Shown: piece by piece, positions 1-6,492 of the stretch | Numbering within the stretch: the stretch's first letter is position 1 | Layout: every line of letters starts with the position of its first letter | Source: Triparma columacea | Taxonomy: Eukaryota > Sar > Bolidophyceae > Parmales > Triparmaceae | Assembly (NCBI GenBank): GCA_030267965.1 | Contig: BRYA01001066.1 | Location: forward strand, 1,000 to 11,784 | Direction of reading: 5' to 3' | DNA length: 10,785 nucleotides | Notes under the pieces: model-generated | What the model was told of the DNA's origin: nothing | The model's database searches: none | The model's input: the letters and a program-made list of their open reading frames with translations, nothing else | Made by a program: the position numbers and the translations under genes

Positions 1-1052
1 CCAACTGACAGCCCGACGCCTGCGCCCACTCCTGCACCTACTCCTGCACCCTGCATCGACCCCCTCGACGATTCCGACTTCAGATGGGCACTTAATGCCT
101 GGTTTTCTAATCCTGCCTCTGCGACAAGCTCATACGGCAACATCACGGACTGGTAAGTAGTTGGAAGAACAAGCGAGTAGAGAGGATGCAAATGGGGCTA
201 TGTGGTGGGCAGGCGAACAAAGTTGGACGGGACAACGAAGCATCACGGGAAGATGAACACGCAAGCCCCAGTAACAACTAACCCTTATATTCTCCTCTCG
301 GCAATCCCCCCTTGCGGACCCAATTAAATCGCCGGCTGAGCAGGTGCACGAAGGATGTCACTGACATGTCGCGAGCATTCGAAGGCAGAAATTCATTCAA
401 CGAGGACATTAGCGGATGGGATGTCTCGAGTGTCACTACCATGTATCGTATGTTCTAGTGAGTATTGAGATATGCTTTGGAGATGAGGTCTTCGTAGTTT
501 GCGTGCTATCTTTGCTGCATTCTATTTTAAGTAATATACTCGCTTCTCATTCTAACATTCACACACGCACACGCAAATCTCATCTCGCACATCTCCACTC
601 GGCATTGAATTAAACGCAGTTCCGCTAGTGTCTTCAACCAGGATATTGGGAGTTGGGATGTCTCGAGTGTCACTGACATGTCTATTATGTTCAAGTGAGT
701 ATTGAGAGATGCTTTGGAGATGAGGTCTTCGTGGTTTGCGTGTTATCTCTGCTGCATTCTATTTTAGGTAATACTTGCGCTTCTCGTTCTAACATTCACA
801 CACGCACACGCAAATCTCATCTTGCACATCTCCACTCGGCATTGAATTAAACGCAGTAACGCTAAGGCCTTCAACCAGGATATTGGGAGTTGGGATGTCT
901 CGAGTGTCACTGATATGAGGTATATGTTCTATGAGGCAAGTGCCTTTAACAAGGACGTCAGAGGCTGGAACATATGCAATGTTGTGAGTTTTACTGGCAT
1001 GTTCACTAACTCCGGCAAACCACCAGGAACATGTCTTTTGACATTTTATTGA
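1..1052 (+). CDS. BspA-like/DUF285 repeat surface protein, 3' part (5' end outside window)
   Basis: Four exons are read as join(1..152, 344..457, 620..694, 857..1052), giving 178 residues and a TGA stop at 1050-1052; frame 1 is already open at base 1, so the start lies to the left. Exon 1 encodes a Pro/Thr/Ala stalk (PTPAPTPAPTPAP), then a lead-in with ALNAWFSNP. Exons 2-4 encode about four 25-residue repeats of the type FNQDIGSWDVSSVTDM, the signature of the DUF285 (mycoplasma lipoprotein/BspA leucine-rich-like) family, usually found on cell-surface or secreted proteins. Introns of 191, 162 and 162 bp start GTAAGT or GTGAGT and end CAG. Each has a CTAAC-like branch site with no AG until within 3 bases of the chosen acceptor. 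All junctions keep the repeat in frame. Substrate and partner are unknown. The exon model is inferred from repeat continuity and splice signals, not from transcripts. Confidence 0.82.
458..931 (+). repeat. tandem duplication of one intron plus one 75-bp exon (237-bp unit, two copies)
   Basis: Unit 1 (458-694) is intron 2 plus exon 3; unit 2 (695-931) is intron 3 plus the first 75 bases of exon 4. The two introns have the same length (162 bp) and differ by eye at about 11 positions. Each exon part is 75 bp, exactly one 25-residue DUF285 repeat, and both introns interrupt a codon after its second base, so the unit can be added or lost without breaking the frame. Confidence 0.9.
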
Positions 1053-1281
1053 GCTTCATTTTCTCAAAAAACAAGCCTTTCTTTCTCTGTAGATATTTTC
1101 TTTGATTTCGTTTACAAAACCCTGTGATTTTGACATCTGCGGTTTTTGCCGTATTTCATCAACGATTTCCCTCAATTTCCTACCGATCCTCCTCATTTTG
1201 GGATCTGTAAGTGCTTGTCCCTAACATCCCCGAAGATCTCACTCCCTGGAAGGCCATTTTCAGGGAGGTTCAAGGACCGTA

Positions 1282-2382
1282 ATGAAGAATTTGGGGAAGA
1301 TGGGGGAGACAACAACGAAAGATGAGAAGAGTAGGGTGAAAATAGAGCTTCCTAACGGCTATGGTGATCTTGATCAGGCTGGTTGCAAGGTGGAGGATGT
1401 TGAGGGTGAGAGTAGCTTTGAGGAATGGGGGGTTGGTGGTGTTGGGGAGTTCGTTTGCTTGTATAGTGATGAAGAGCAAGAGGAGGAGGATGAGAAAGAA
1501 GGGGAGGAAGAGGACGTAGGTGGGGGAGGGGGGAGAGGAGCAGCGTTGCTTTGTGGGGTTTGTAAGAAGGAGGAGGAAGAGGACGAAGTGGATTTGTGTT
1601 CGATCGACTCTAACAGCGACAACGATAGCAAAGAGGAGGAGGAGGACGAGGATGAGGATGAGGAGGAGGAGGAGGACGATGATCTAGTCTCGATTGATGA
1701 GGATAGTGACGAGGCGGAAGTCGAAGAGCAAGCTGCGGGTAGTATGAAAGATGGGAAGAAGTTTGTTTGTAGTGAAGATGGATGCAGCTACAGGACAAAC
1801 TGGAAACATTGCCTCAACAGGCATCGTGCAAGTATTCACAATGAAAACGTGACCTGGCACCACTGTGAGGACTGCGACTACAAAGCGAAGCAACAAGGCA
1901 ATCTCAAGAAGCATCGCGCATTGATCCACAACAAAAACGTGATATGGCACCACTGTGAGGACTGCGACTACAAAGCGAAGCAAAAAGCCAACCTCAAGAA
2001 GCATCGTGCAGATATCCACAACAAAAACGTGACCTGGCACCACTGTGAAGACTGTGACTACAAAGCGAAGCAAAAAAGCAACCTCAAGATGCATCGCGCA
2101 TTGATCCACAACAAAAACGTGACCTGGCACCACTGTGAAGACTGCGACTACAAATCGAAGCAAAAAAGCAACCTCAAGACGCATCGCGCACTGATCCACA
2201 ATAAAAACGTGACCTGGCACCACTGTGAAGACTGCGACTACAAATCGAAGCAAAAAGGCGACCTCAAACGACATCGCGCATTCATCCACAACAAAAATGT
2301 GACCTGGCACCACTGTCAGGACTGCGACTTCAAAGCGAAGCTAAAAGGCAATCTCGAACAACATCGTGCCTCAATGCACTAA
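1282..2382 (+). CDS. acidic seven-finger C2H2 zinc-finger protein, copy A
   Basis: A 366-residue intronless gene, probably a nuclear nucleic-acid-binding protein. Residues 1-50 hold a conserved lead (VKIELPNGYG at 19-28). Residues 56-150 are Glu/Asp-rich with short hydrophobic islands (VCLY at 58-61, LCSI at 105-108, LVSI at 135-138) and a CGVC pair at 91-94. Seven C2H2 fingers follow: finger 1 is C-x4-C-x12-H-x4-H (C163, C168, H181, H186), and fingers 2-7 are C-x2-C-x12-H-x4-H with an exact 30-residue period (first Cys at 195, 225, 255, 285, 315, 345). The stop follows the last His directly. Fingers have the CDY-x-A/S type core seen in CTCF- and REST-like fingers, with linker NKNVTWHH instead of TGEKP. 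The start at 1282 is preferred because the paralogue keeps the same Met and sequence upstream of it differs in frame between the copies. Acidic region plus fingers suggests a transcription or chromatin factor; the target is unknown. Confidence 0.85.
   Translation: MKNLGKMGETTTKDEKSRVKIELPNGYGDLDQAGCKVEDVEGESSFEEWGVGGVGEFVCLYSDEEQEEEDEKEGEEEDVGGGGGRGAALLCGVCKKEEEEDEVDLCSIDSNSDNDSKEEEEDEDEDEEEEEDDDLVSIDEDSDEAEVEEQAAGSMKDGKKFVCSEDGCSYRTNWKHCLNRHRASIHNENVTWHHCEDCDYKAKQQGNLKKHRALIHNKNVIWHHCEDCDYKAKQKANLKKHRADIHNKNVTWHHCEDCDYKAKQKSNLKMHRALIHNKNVTWHHCEDCDYKSKQKSNLKTHRALIHNKNVTWHHCEDCDYKSKQKGDLKRHRAFIHNKNVTWHHCQDCDFKAKLKGNLEQHRASMH
1840..2379 (+). repeat. six 90-bp coding repeats (zinc fingers 2-7, copy A)
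   Basis: GTG-ACC/ATA-TGGCACCACTGT recurs every 90 bp at 1849, 1939, 2029, 2119, 2209 and 2299. Neighbouring units are very alike at base level; the units starting at 2029 and 2119 differ at about 5 of 90 bases, pointing to recent expansion or gene conversion. Confidence 0.93.
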
Positions 2383-2762
2383 AATTCAGTTACGTTGTAA
2401 ATCCAAAAATGTAAATTCCCGAATCACCCCCTCCCCCCTGATCATCGCCCCGTCGCTCCCTCTTGTCCCAATAAGTTTAGTTTAGACGTAGGAATCCTAT
2501 AGGACGTTTTTTGACTTTTTCGCAGAAAACCAATTAATTGAGGGAGCACAAGAAAAGCAACTTTTTTCCTGAAGATATTTTCTTGGGTTATCGTGTACGA
2601 AACCCTGTGATTTTGACATTTGCGGTTTTTCCCGTATTTCGTCAACGATTTCCCTCGATTTCCTACCGATCCTCCTCATTTTGGGATCTGCAAGTGCTTG
2701 TCCCTAACATCCCCGAAGATCTCACTCCCTGGTTGGCCTTTCAAGGAGCTTCAAGGACCGTA
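2383..2762. other. spacer between the two zinc-finger genes: 3' flank of copy A and 5' flank of copy B
   Basis: Positions 2383-2467 match the 3' flank of copy B, and about 2568-2762 matches the 5' flank of copy A. The roughly 100 bp between them is unique and AT-rich. TGTAAA occurs at 2395 and 2410 and could be a poly(A) signal, but this is weak. In-frame sequence is open from 2538 to the copy B start, which would add 75 residues. The equivalent region of copy A is frame-shifted by small indels and contains stops, so it is read here as promoter and 5' UTR. Confidence 0.6.
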
Positions 2763-3839
2763 ATGGGGAACTTGAAGAAGATGGGGGAGACAACTACGAA
2801 GGAGGAGAGGAGTAGTGTTAAAATAGAGCTTCCTAACGGCTATGGTGAGGTTGATCAGGCAGGTTGCAAGGTGGAAGATGTTGAGGGTGAGAGTAGCTTT
2901 GAGGAATGGGGGGGAGGTGGAGTTGGGGAGTTCGTTTGCTTGTACAGCGATGAAGAGGAAGAGGAGGATGAGGACGTTAATGTGGGAGGGGGGGGAGGAG
3001 CAGCGTTGCTTTGTGGGGTGTGTAAGGAGGAAGAGGGTAGTGAAGAGGAGGAAGTGGATTTGTGTTCCATCGACTCTAACAGCGACAACAGCGAAGAGGA
3101 GGAGGGAGGGGATGAGGAGGAGGAGGAGGACGAGGATCTAGTCTCGATTGATGAGGATGGTGACGAAGAGGCAGAAGTCGAAGAGCAAGCTGCGGGTAGT
3201 ATGAAAGATGGGAAGAAGTTCGTTTGTAGTGAACCTGGATGCAGCTACAGGACAAACTGGAAAGCTAACCTCAACAGGCATCGTGCAGAAATCCACAATG
3301 AAAAGGTGACCTGGCACCACTGTGAAGACTGCGACTACAAAGCGAAGCAAAAATGCAATCTCAAGATGCATCGTGCATTAATCCACAACAAAAACGTGAT
3401 ATGGCACCACTGTGAGGACTGTGACTACAAAGCGAAGCAAAAAGGTCATCTCAAGATACATCGCGCAAATATCCACAACAAAAACGTGACCTGGCACCAC
3501 TGTGTGGACTGCGACTACAAAGCGAAGGATAAAGGCAATCTCAAGAAGCATCACGCATCCACCCACAACAAAAACGTGACCTGGCACCACTGTGGGGACT
3601 GCAACTACAAAGCGAAGCGAAAAGACATTCTCAAGCAGCATCGTGCAGCTATGCACAATGAAAACGTGATTTGGCACTACTGTAAGGACTGTGACTACAA
3701 AGCGAAGCAAAAAAGTAATCTCAAGAAGCATCGCGCATCCATCCACAATGAAAACATAATCTGGCACCACTGTGAGGACTGCGACTACAAAGCGAAGCAA
3801 AGCGCCAATCTCAAACGACATGTCGCCTCAATGCACTAA
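2763..3839 (+). CDS. acidic seven-finger C2H2 zinc-finger protein, copy B
   Basis: A 358-residue paralogue of the gene at 1282, same strand, with the same architecture: VKIELPNGYG at 19-28, acidic low-complexity region about 56-145 with VCLY, CGVC, LCSI and LVSI islands, then seven fingers. Finger 1 uses C155, C160, H173, H178; fingers 2-7 start at C187 and repeat every 30 residues, ending with MH and the stop. The acidic stretch differs from copy A by several in-frame indels, while the hydrophobic islands are kept. Its fingers are less uniform than those of copy A: finger 4 has DKGNLKK and finger 5 RKDILKQ where the consensus is QKSNLKK, and finger 6 has WHYC instead of WHHC. All zinc ligands are intact, so both copies look functional. 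The in-frame ATG at 2538 is a possible longer start but is not supported by copy A. Confidence 0.85.
   Translation: MGNLKKMGETTTKEERSSVKIELPNGYGEVDQAGCKVEDVEGESSFEEWGGGGVGEFVCLYSDEEEEEDEDVNVGGGGGAALLCGVCKEEEGSEEEEVDLCSIDSNSDNSEEEEGGDEEEEEDEDLVSIDEDGDEEAEVEEQAAGSMKDGKKFVCSEPGCSYRTNWKANLNRHRAEIHNEKVTWHHCEDCDYKAKQKCNLKMHRALIHNKNVIWHHCEDCDYKAKQKGHLKIHRANIHNKNVTWHHCVDCDYKAKDKGNLKKHHASTHNKNVTWHHCGDCNYKAKRKDILKQHRAAMHNENVIWHYCKDCDYKAKQKSNLKKHRASIHNENIIWHHCEDCDYKAKQSANLKRHVASMH
3297..3836 (+). repeat. six 90-bp coding repeats (zinc fingers 2-7, copy B)
   Basis: The same 90-bp unit as in copy A, six times in frame (30 residues each). Units here are more diverged from each other than in copy A, mainly at helix positions, with a nearly constant TGGCACCACTGT core. 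Confidence 0.92.
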
Positions 3840-4002
3840 AATCCAGTATGTTTATAAAACAAGAAAAATGCAGGTACATTCTTGAATCGCCTCCTCCCCC
3901 CGATCGTCGCGCCCCGTCGCTCCCTCTTGTCAACTTATTTTCTCAAAATACGCGATGAATCATTTAAGAACCAAAGAAGAAAGAAGGCAAAGACAAACAA
4001 AC

Positions 4003-4056
4003 ACACACACACAACCCGGACAACCCGGACAGAGGCCAAACTAAGAGGCCAAACTA
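4003..4056 (+). repeat. short tandem repeats upstream of the dehydrogenase start
   Basis: A CA run is followed by ACAACCCGG twice (4011-4028) and AGAGGCCAAACTA twice (4031-4056). They end 11 bp before the chosen ATG at 4068 and probably lie in the 5' UTR or core promoter. No function can be assigned. Confidence 0.75.
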
Positions 4057-4067
4057 AAAGTCCCCAA

Positions 4068-5657
4068 ATGTCACAATTACGTGTATTAATTGTAGTATGT
4101 ATGATGATAGTATCGCATAGCTTTAATTCGTGTAGTTCTAATATAGTAAGAAGGGGTATGAGTGAAAATATTGCAATCAATAAAGTGTCATCCCCGACAA
4201 TAGCCTCCACAATAGCCTCTTCTACATCAATTGGGACTCAAATTGGTACTCAAATACGTCAAATACGCCACACACACACCACATATAGAACTACCAACAC
4301 ACATCTACAACTATCAAACACAAACACAAACACAAACACAAACACAAACACTGACAACCAGGGACCTGCCAAACCCCTCCCCTTCCCCGTCAGAATAACC
4401 GTCCTAGGCTCCGGTAACTTCGCTCTCGCCCTATCCTCCGTAATCTCCCGAAACGGTTACCCCTGCACGATCCTCTGTCGCGACTCCGCCACAGCAGAAC
4501 ACATAAACAAAACACACCAACACCCAAAGTACATGAAAGACCTACACCTACCACCTAAAGTAACAGCGACATCAGACCCGGCCTCGGCTTTAGCAGACGC
4601 TACCTTTGTTGTACACGCGGTACCCGTACAGTACAGTCGTTCGTTTTTATCTCTAGTATCCCCTCATTTAAAGTCAGGCACGCCTGTGCTTTCAGCGTCC
4701 AAGGGTATAGAGGTTACGAGTCTTGGGTTTATGAATGATATTTTGAAAGAGGCGTTAGGGGATAGGAGGAGTTATGCGTTTTTGAGTGGACCGAGCTTTG
4801 CGAGGGAGATTATGGAGGAACAGGTTACTAGTGTTGTTATCGCTAGTGAGGACAGGTGAGGGGAAGGGAAGAAGACGACGAACAGGGGGGATTTGCGGAT
4901 GTATGGGAAGGGGGAGGGGAGGGGGTGTAGTGTGAAAAGAGGGGTTTTTGACACAAAGGTGTTTGACACAAAGGTGTTTGACACAAAGGTGTTTGATACA
5001 AAGGTTCCTCCTCTCTCTTCTTCAAACAATCATGCTAAAACCCACCCTCCTCCCCCCCCCCCCACCTCCCTCCCTCCCTCCCTCCTCCTCTCTCTTAGGC
5101 AGCTCGCTGAGGATCTAGCCGATGTTTTCGGTAGTGACGTGTTCCGCGTTTACACCAGTCAAGACGTCGTAGGTGTCGAGGTTGGTGGAAGTGTAAAAAA
5201 CGTAATCGCCCTTGCTGCAGGCATGTGCGAGGGACTAGGGCTTGGGACTAACGCTATGTCAGGACTCGTTACTAGGGGGTGCGCGGAAATGAGGAGACTA
5301 GGACTTTACTTGGGGGCGGAACCAAGCACAATGGCGGGACTGAGTGGGGTCGGTGACACTTTCGGGACCTGCTTTGGACCACTTAGCAGGAACAGGAACG
5401 TTGGGATTAGGATTGGGAAGGGGGAGAAACTTGAGGATATTAAGAGGGACATGAACGAGGTTGCGGAAGGTGTCGAGACGGCGGGGGCGCTGGTGGAGCT
5501 GATTAAGATGAGGAACAAGGGGTACAGGTTGGACTTGAAGTACCCCATTATCTTCGGGGTTAAGGACATACTTGATGGGGACCTCGACGCTAGGGAAGGA
5601 CTGGAGGGACTCATGAGGATGAAACTCAGGATGGAGAGCTACGAGGCGACGCATTGA
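4068..5657 (+). CDS. gpsA: glycerol-3-phosphate dehydrogenase [NAD(P)+], GpsA type, probably plastid-targeted
   Basis: The model join(4068..4855, 5099..5657) gives 448 residues. The enzyme interconverts dihydroxyacetone phosphate and sn-glycerol 3-phosphate, the backbone for glycerolipids. Motifs in order: Rossmann GSGNFA (114-119), AVPVQ (184-188), SASKGIE with K212, GPSFA (241-245), VGGSVKN with the likely catalytic K296, GVGDT (346-350) and SRNR (359-362), matching bacterial GpsA. The N-terminus adds about 105 residues: a hydrophobic signal-like core (residues 5-16), then HS|FN, where Phe after a predicted cleavage resembles the ASAFAP rule for complex plastids, then a Ser/Thr-rich leader with an NTNTNT run. 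The start at 4068 is chosen because it opens on this signal and has A at -3; an in-frame ATG at 3882 would place the signal internally and lies in the flank of the zinc-finger duplication. The intron at 4856-5098 splits an Arg codon (AG|G), and the junction restores the family sequence. Plastid location is inferred. Confidence 0.93.
4316..4350 (+). repeat. AACACA hexanucleotide run coding for Asn-Thr repeats
   Basis: About six copies of AACACA within exon 1 of the dehydrogenase encode an Asn-Thr run at residues 84-95, in the leader before the Rossmann fold. A six-base unit changes length without frameshift, so the leader length may vary between strains. Confidence 0.9.
4950..5007 (+). repeat. 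15-bp tandem repeat, about four copies, inside the intron
   Basis: GACACAAAGGTGTTT occurs at 4950, 4965 and 4980, then a degenerate copy at 4995 (GATACAAAGGTTCCT). Three near-perfect units suggest slippage or recent expansion. Confidence 0.92.
5040..5096 (+). repeat. C-rich tract with (TCCC)n microsatellite before the splice acceptor
   Basis: It holds a run of 12 C (5052-5063), then CCTCCCTCCCTCCC-type repeats to the acceptor at 5098. It serves as the polypyrimidine tract and is likely length-variable. Confidence 0.85.
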
Positions 5658-5750
5658 AGGGGGTGGTAGGGGGGCTTAAGAAGGAATGGTAATGCTGTGA
5701 AAATATTTATTGGTTTTCAATGCTTTTATTTGTTGCTTTGCTGTTGTATT

Positions 5751-5873
5751 TTAGTTGGTGCGCACTTTGGATTCGAAATCCGCGATCCTCTTCTCGTATT
5801 CTGCAGCTGCGTTCTCGAGCGAGATTATCATGTCATCGAGGATAGCACCTTGTCTTTTGAGGAGAGCAAGGCT
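5751..5873 (-). pseudogene. possible terminal exon or remnant of an unknown gene
   Basis: On the minus strand a frame of 40 codons runs from just after a TGA (5874-5876) to a TAA (5751-5753). Its translation ends EYEKRIADFESKVRTN and reads as a regular charged alpha-helix, possibly coiled coil, which is more protein-like than the cysteine-rich plus-strand frame over the same bases. Two AATAAA hexamers lie 21-45 bp past the stop on the minus strand (plus positions 5725-5730 and 5706-5711). There is no ATG before codon 15, and no upstream exon was found in the AT-rich DNA beyond. It may be the last exon of a gene, a decayed fragment, or chance. The family is not recognised. Confidence 0.3.
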
Positions 5874-6350
5874 TCAAGCTTGGGTAGAGTTACGTGGTAG
5901 TTAGAGGATAAAGTGATGGGGCTAGATATAGATAGTTCGGGGCAAAGATTGAAGTTTTACGGCCGTGTGGTTGATGGGTTTTGTGTGACATTTTGTCTTT
6001 TTTGAATTCCGCTTTTTCTGAAAAAATCTTGCCTGATAGCTTATATTATAAATTTCATGTATCTAATGTCAAAAATATATGAGAAGAGGTTCAGCAAAAT
6101 CTTATGTGAATTTTTTTAGAAAAAGATTTTTCAGGATACCAATTTTAGAATTTAAATCTTTGTACATAACAATATATGATTTCAAATGGATTATTTTATG
6201 ATTTTTAGTAACTATGAGCATAATTAAAATTTGAAATAAATGCGAATATATTGATTAATCTTTGATATATATTCTAAAAAAAGTTTAAAGTATTCTAGAT
6301 ACAAAATTTAAAAATGTATATGACCTAATTTATCAACATGAGACACAAGG

Positions 6351-6366
6351 GAAAAATCGATTTTTC
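6351..6366. promoter_or_regulatory. perfect 16-bp palindrome GAAAAATCGATTTTTC
   Basis: The sequence equals its own reverse complement and lies 127 bp before the fibrillin ATG, in AT-rich DNA. A related non-palindromic motif, GAAAAAGATTTTTC, lies near 6119. It could bind a dimeric factor; AT-rich composition makes a chance origin plausible. Confidence 0.35.
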
Positions 6367-6492
6367 AACAAAACTGATAACTTTGATATACAACCGAATA
6401 TTGAGCTTGCAACTGGTTGTCAGCGACTGAAACTAGGCTCTCTCCACTCTTTCCATCTTACCCTTCAAAAGTACCCATCTGGAATTCAAAAC

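Larger units (their letters stand above)
1090..3931 (+). repeat. tandem gene duplication, two units of about 1.4 kb
   Basis: Unit A (about 1090-2467) and unit B (about 2568-3931) match along the 5' flank, the whole coding region and part of the 3' flank. Shared landmarks are CCTGTGATTTTGACAT at 1121 and 2604, the start codons at 1282 and 2763, and CGCCCCGTCGCTCCCTCTTG just beyond each stop (2446 and 3910). The offset is about 1.48 kb. The unit edges are judged by eye and are approximate. Confidence 0.88.
4856..5098 (+). other. intron of the glycerol-3-phosphate dehydrogenase gene
   Basis: 243 bp, GTGAGG donor, CTCTCTTAG acceptor, with a CTAAA-like branch site near 5035 and no AG between it and the acceptor. 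The length is a multiple of three, and the only in-frame stop is the TGA made by the donor itself (4857-4859). The 5' half is G-rich and the 3' half is C-rich. Splicing is well supported because it joins SEDR to QLAED in the protein as the GpsA family expects. Confidence 0.9.
5658..6492. other. intergenic region between dehydrogenase and fibrillin genes, with an AT-rich core
   Basis: Positions 5658-5750 are the 3' flank of the dehydrogenase. Positions 5751-5873 hold a possible minus-strand exon (listed separately). About 5990-6410 is strongly AT-rich, rich in A/T runs and without a convincing gene on either strand. Two nearby segments, CTGAAAAAATCTT near 6018 and AAAGATTTTTCAG near 6122, are imperfect inverted repeats. 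Positions 6411-6492 return to mixed composition and probably contain the fibrillin 5' UTR. No TATA box or known operator can be named with confidence. Confidence 0.6.

Noticed and set aside
416..613. 65-codon plus-strand frame spanning exon 2 and intron 2 of the DUF285 gene
   Set aside because: It crosses the donor site into the intron in another frame and lacks any family feature.
1207..1263. Possible 57-bp 5' UTR intron before copy A (GTAAGT donor, CTAAC, TTTTCAG acceptor)
   Set aside because: Two AGs lie between the branch-like site and the acceptor, and copy B has GC instead of GT at the donor. It is not needed for the reading frame; transcript data would be required.
1684..2313. Long minus-strand frame (209 codons) opposite the zinc fingers of copy A, and similar ones opposite copy B
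   Set aside because: It mirrors the 90-bp finger repeats; the plus strand has clear C2H2 ligands and the minus translation is only a repetitive shadow.
1840..3836. Regular 90-bp repeats considered as a CRISPR-like or satellite array
   Set aside because: The whole unit is coding, in frame, and encodes C2H2 fingers; there are no unique spacers.
3882..4067. Upstream in-frame extension of the dehydrogenase from ATG 3882
   Set aside because: It overlaps the 3' flank of the zinc-finger duplication and would bury the signal-like segment; the ATG at 4068 fits targeting and context better.
4893..5098. Separate gene starting at ATG 4893 and running into exon 2
   Set aside because: The 5' part is intron low-complexity sequence; GpsA similarity starts exactly at the acceptor, and exon 1 supplies the missing Rossmann domain.
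5697..5900. Plus-strand 67-codon frame after the dehydrogenase
   Set aside because: A cysteine-rich, unlikely translation with no homology pattern; the minus strand over the same bases reads more like a protein.
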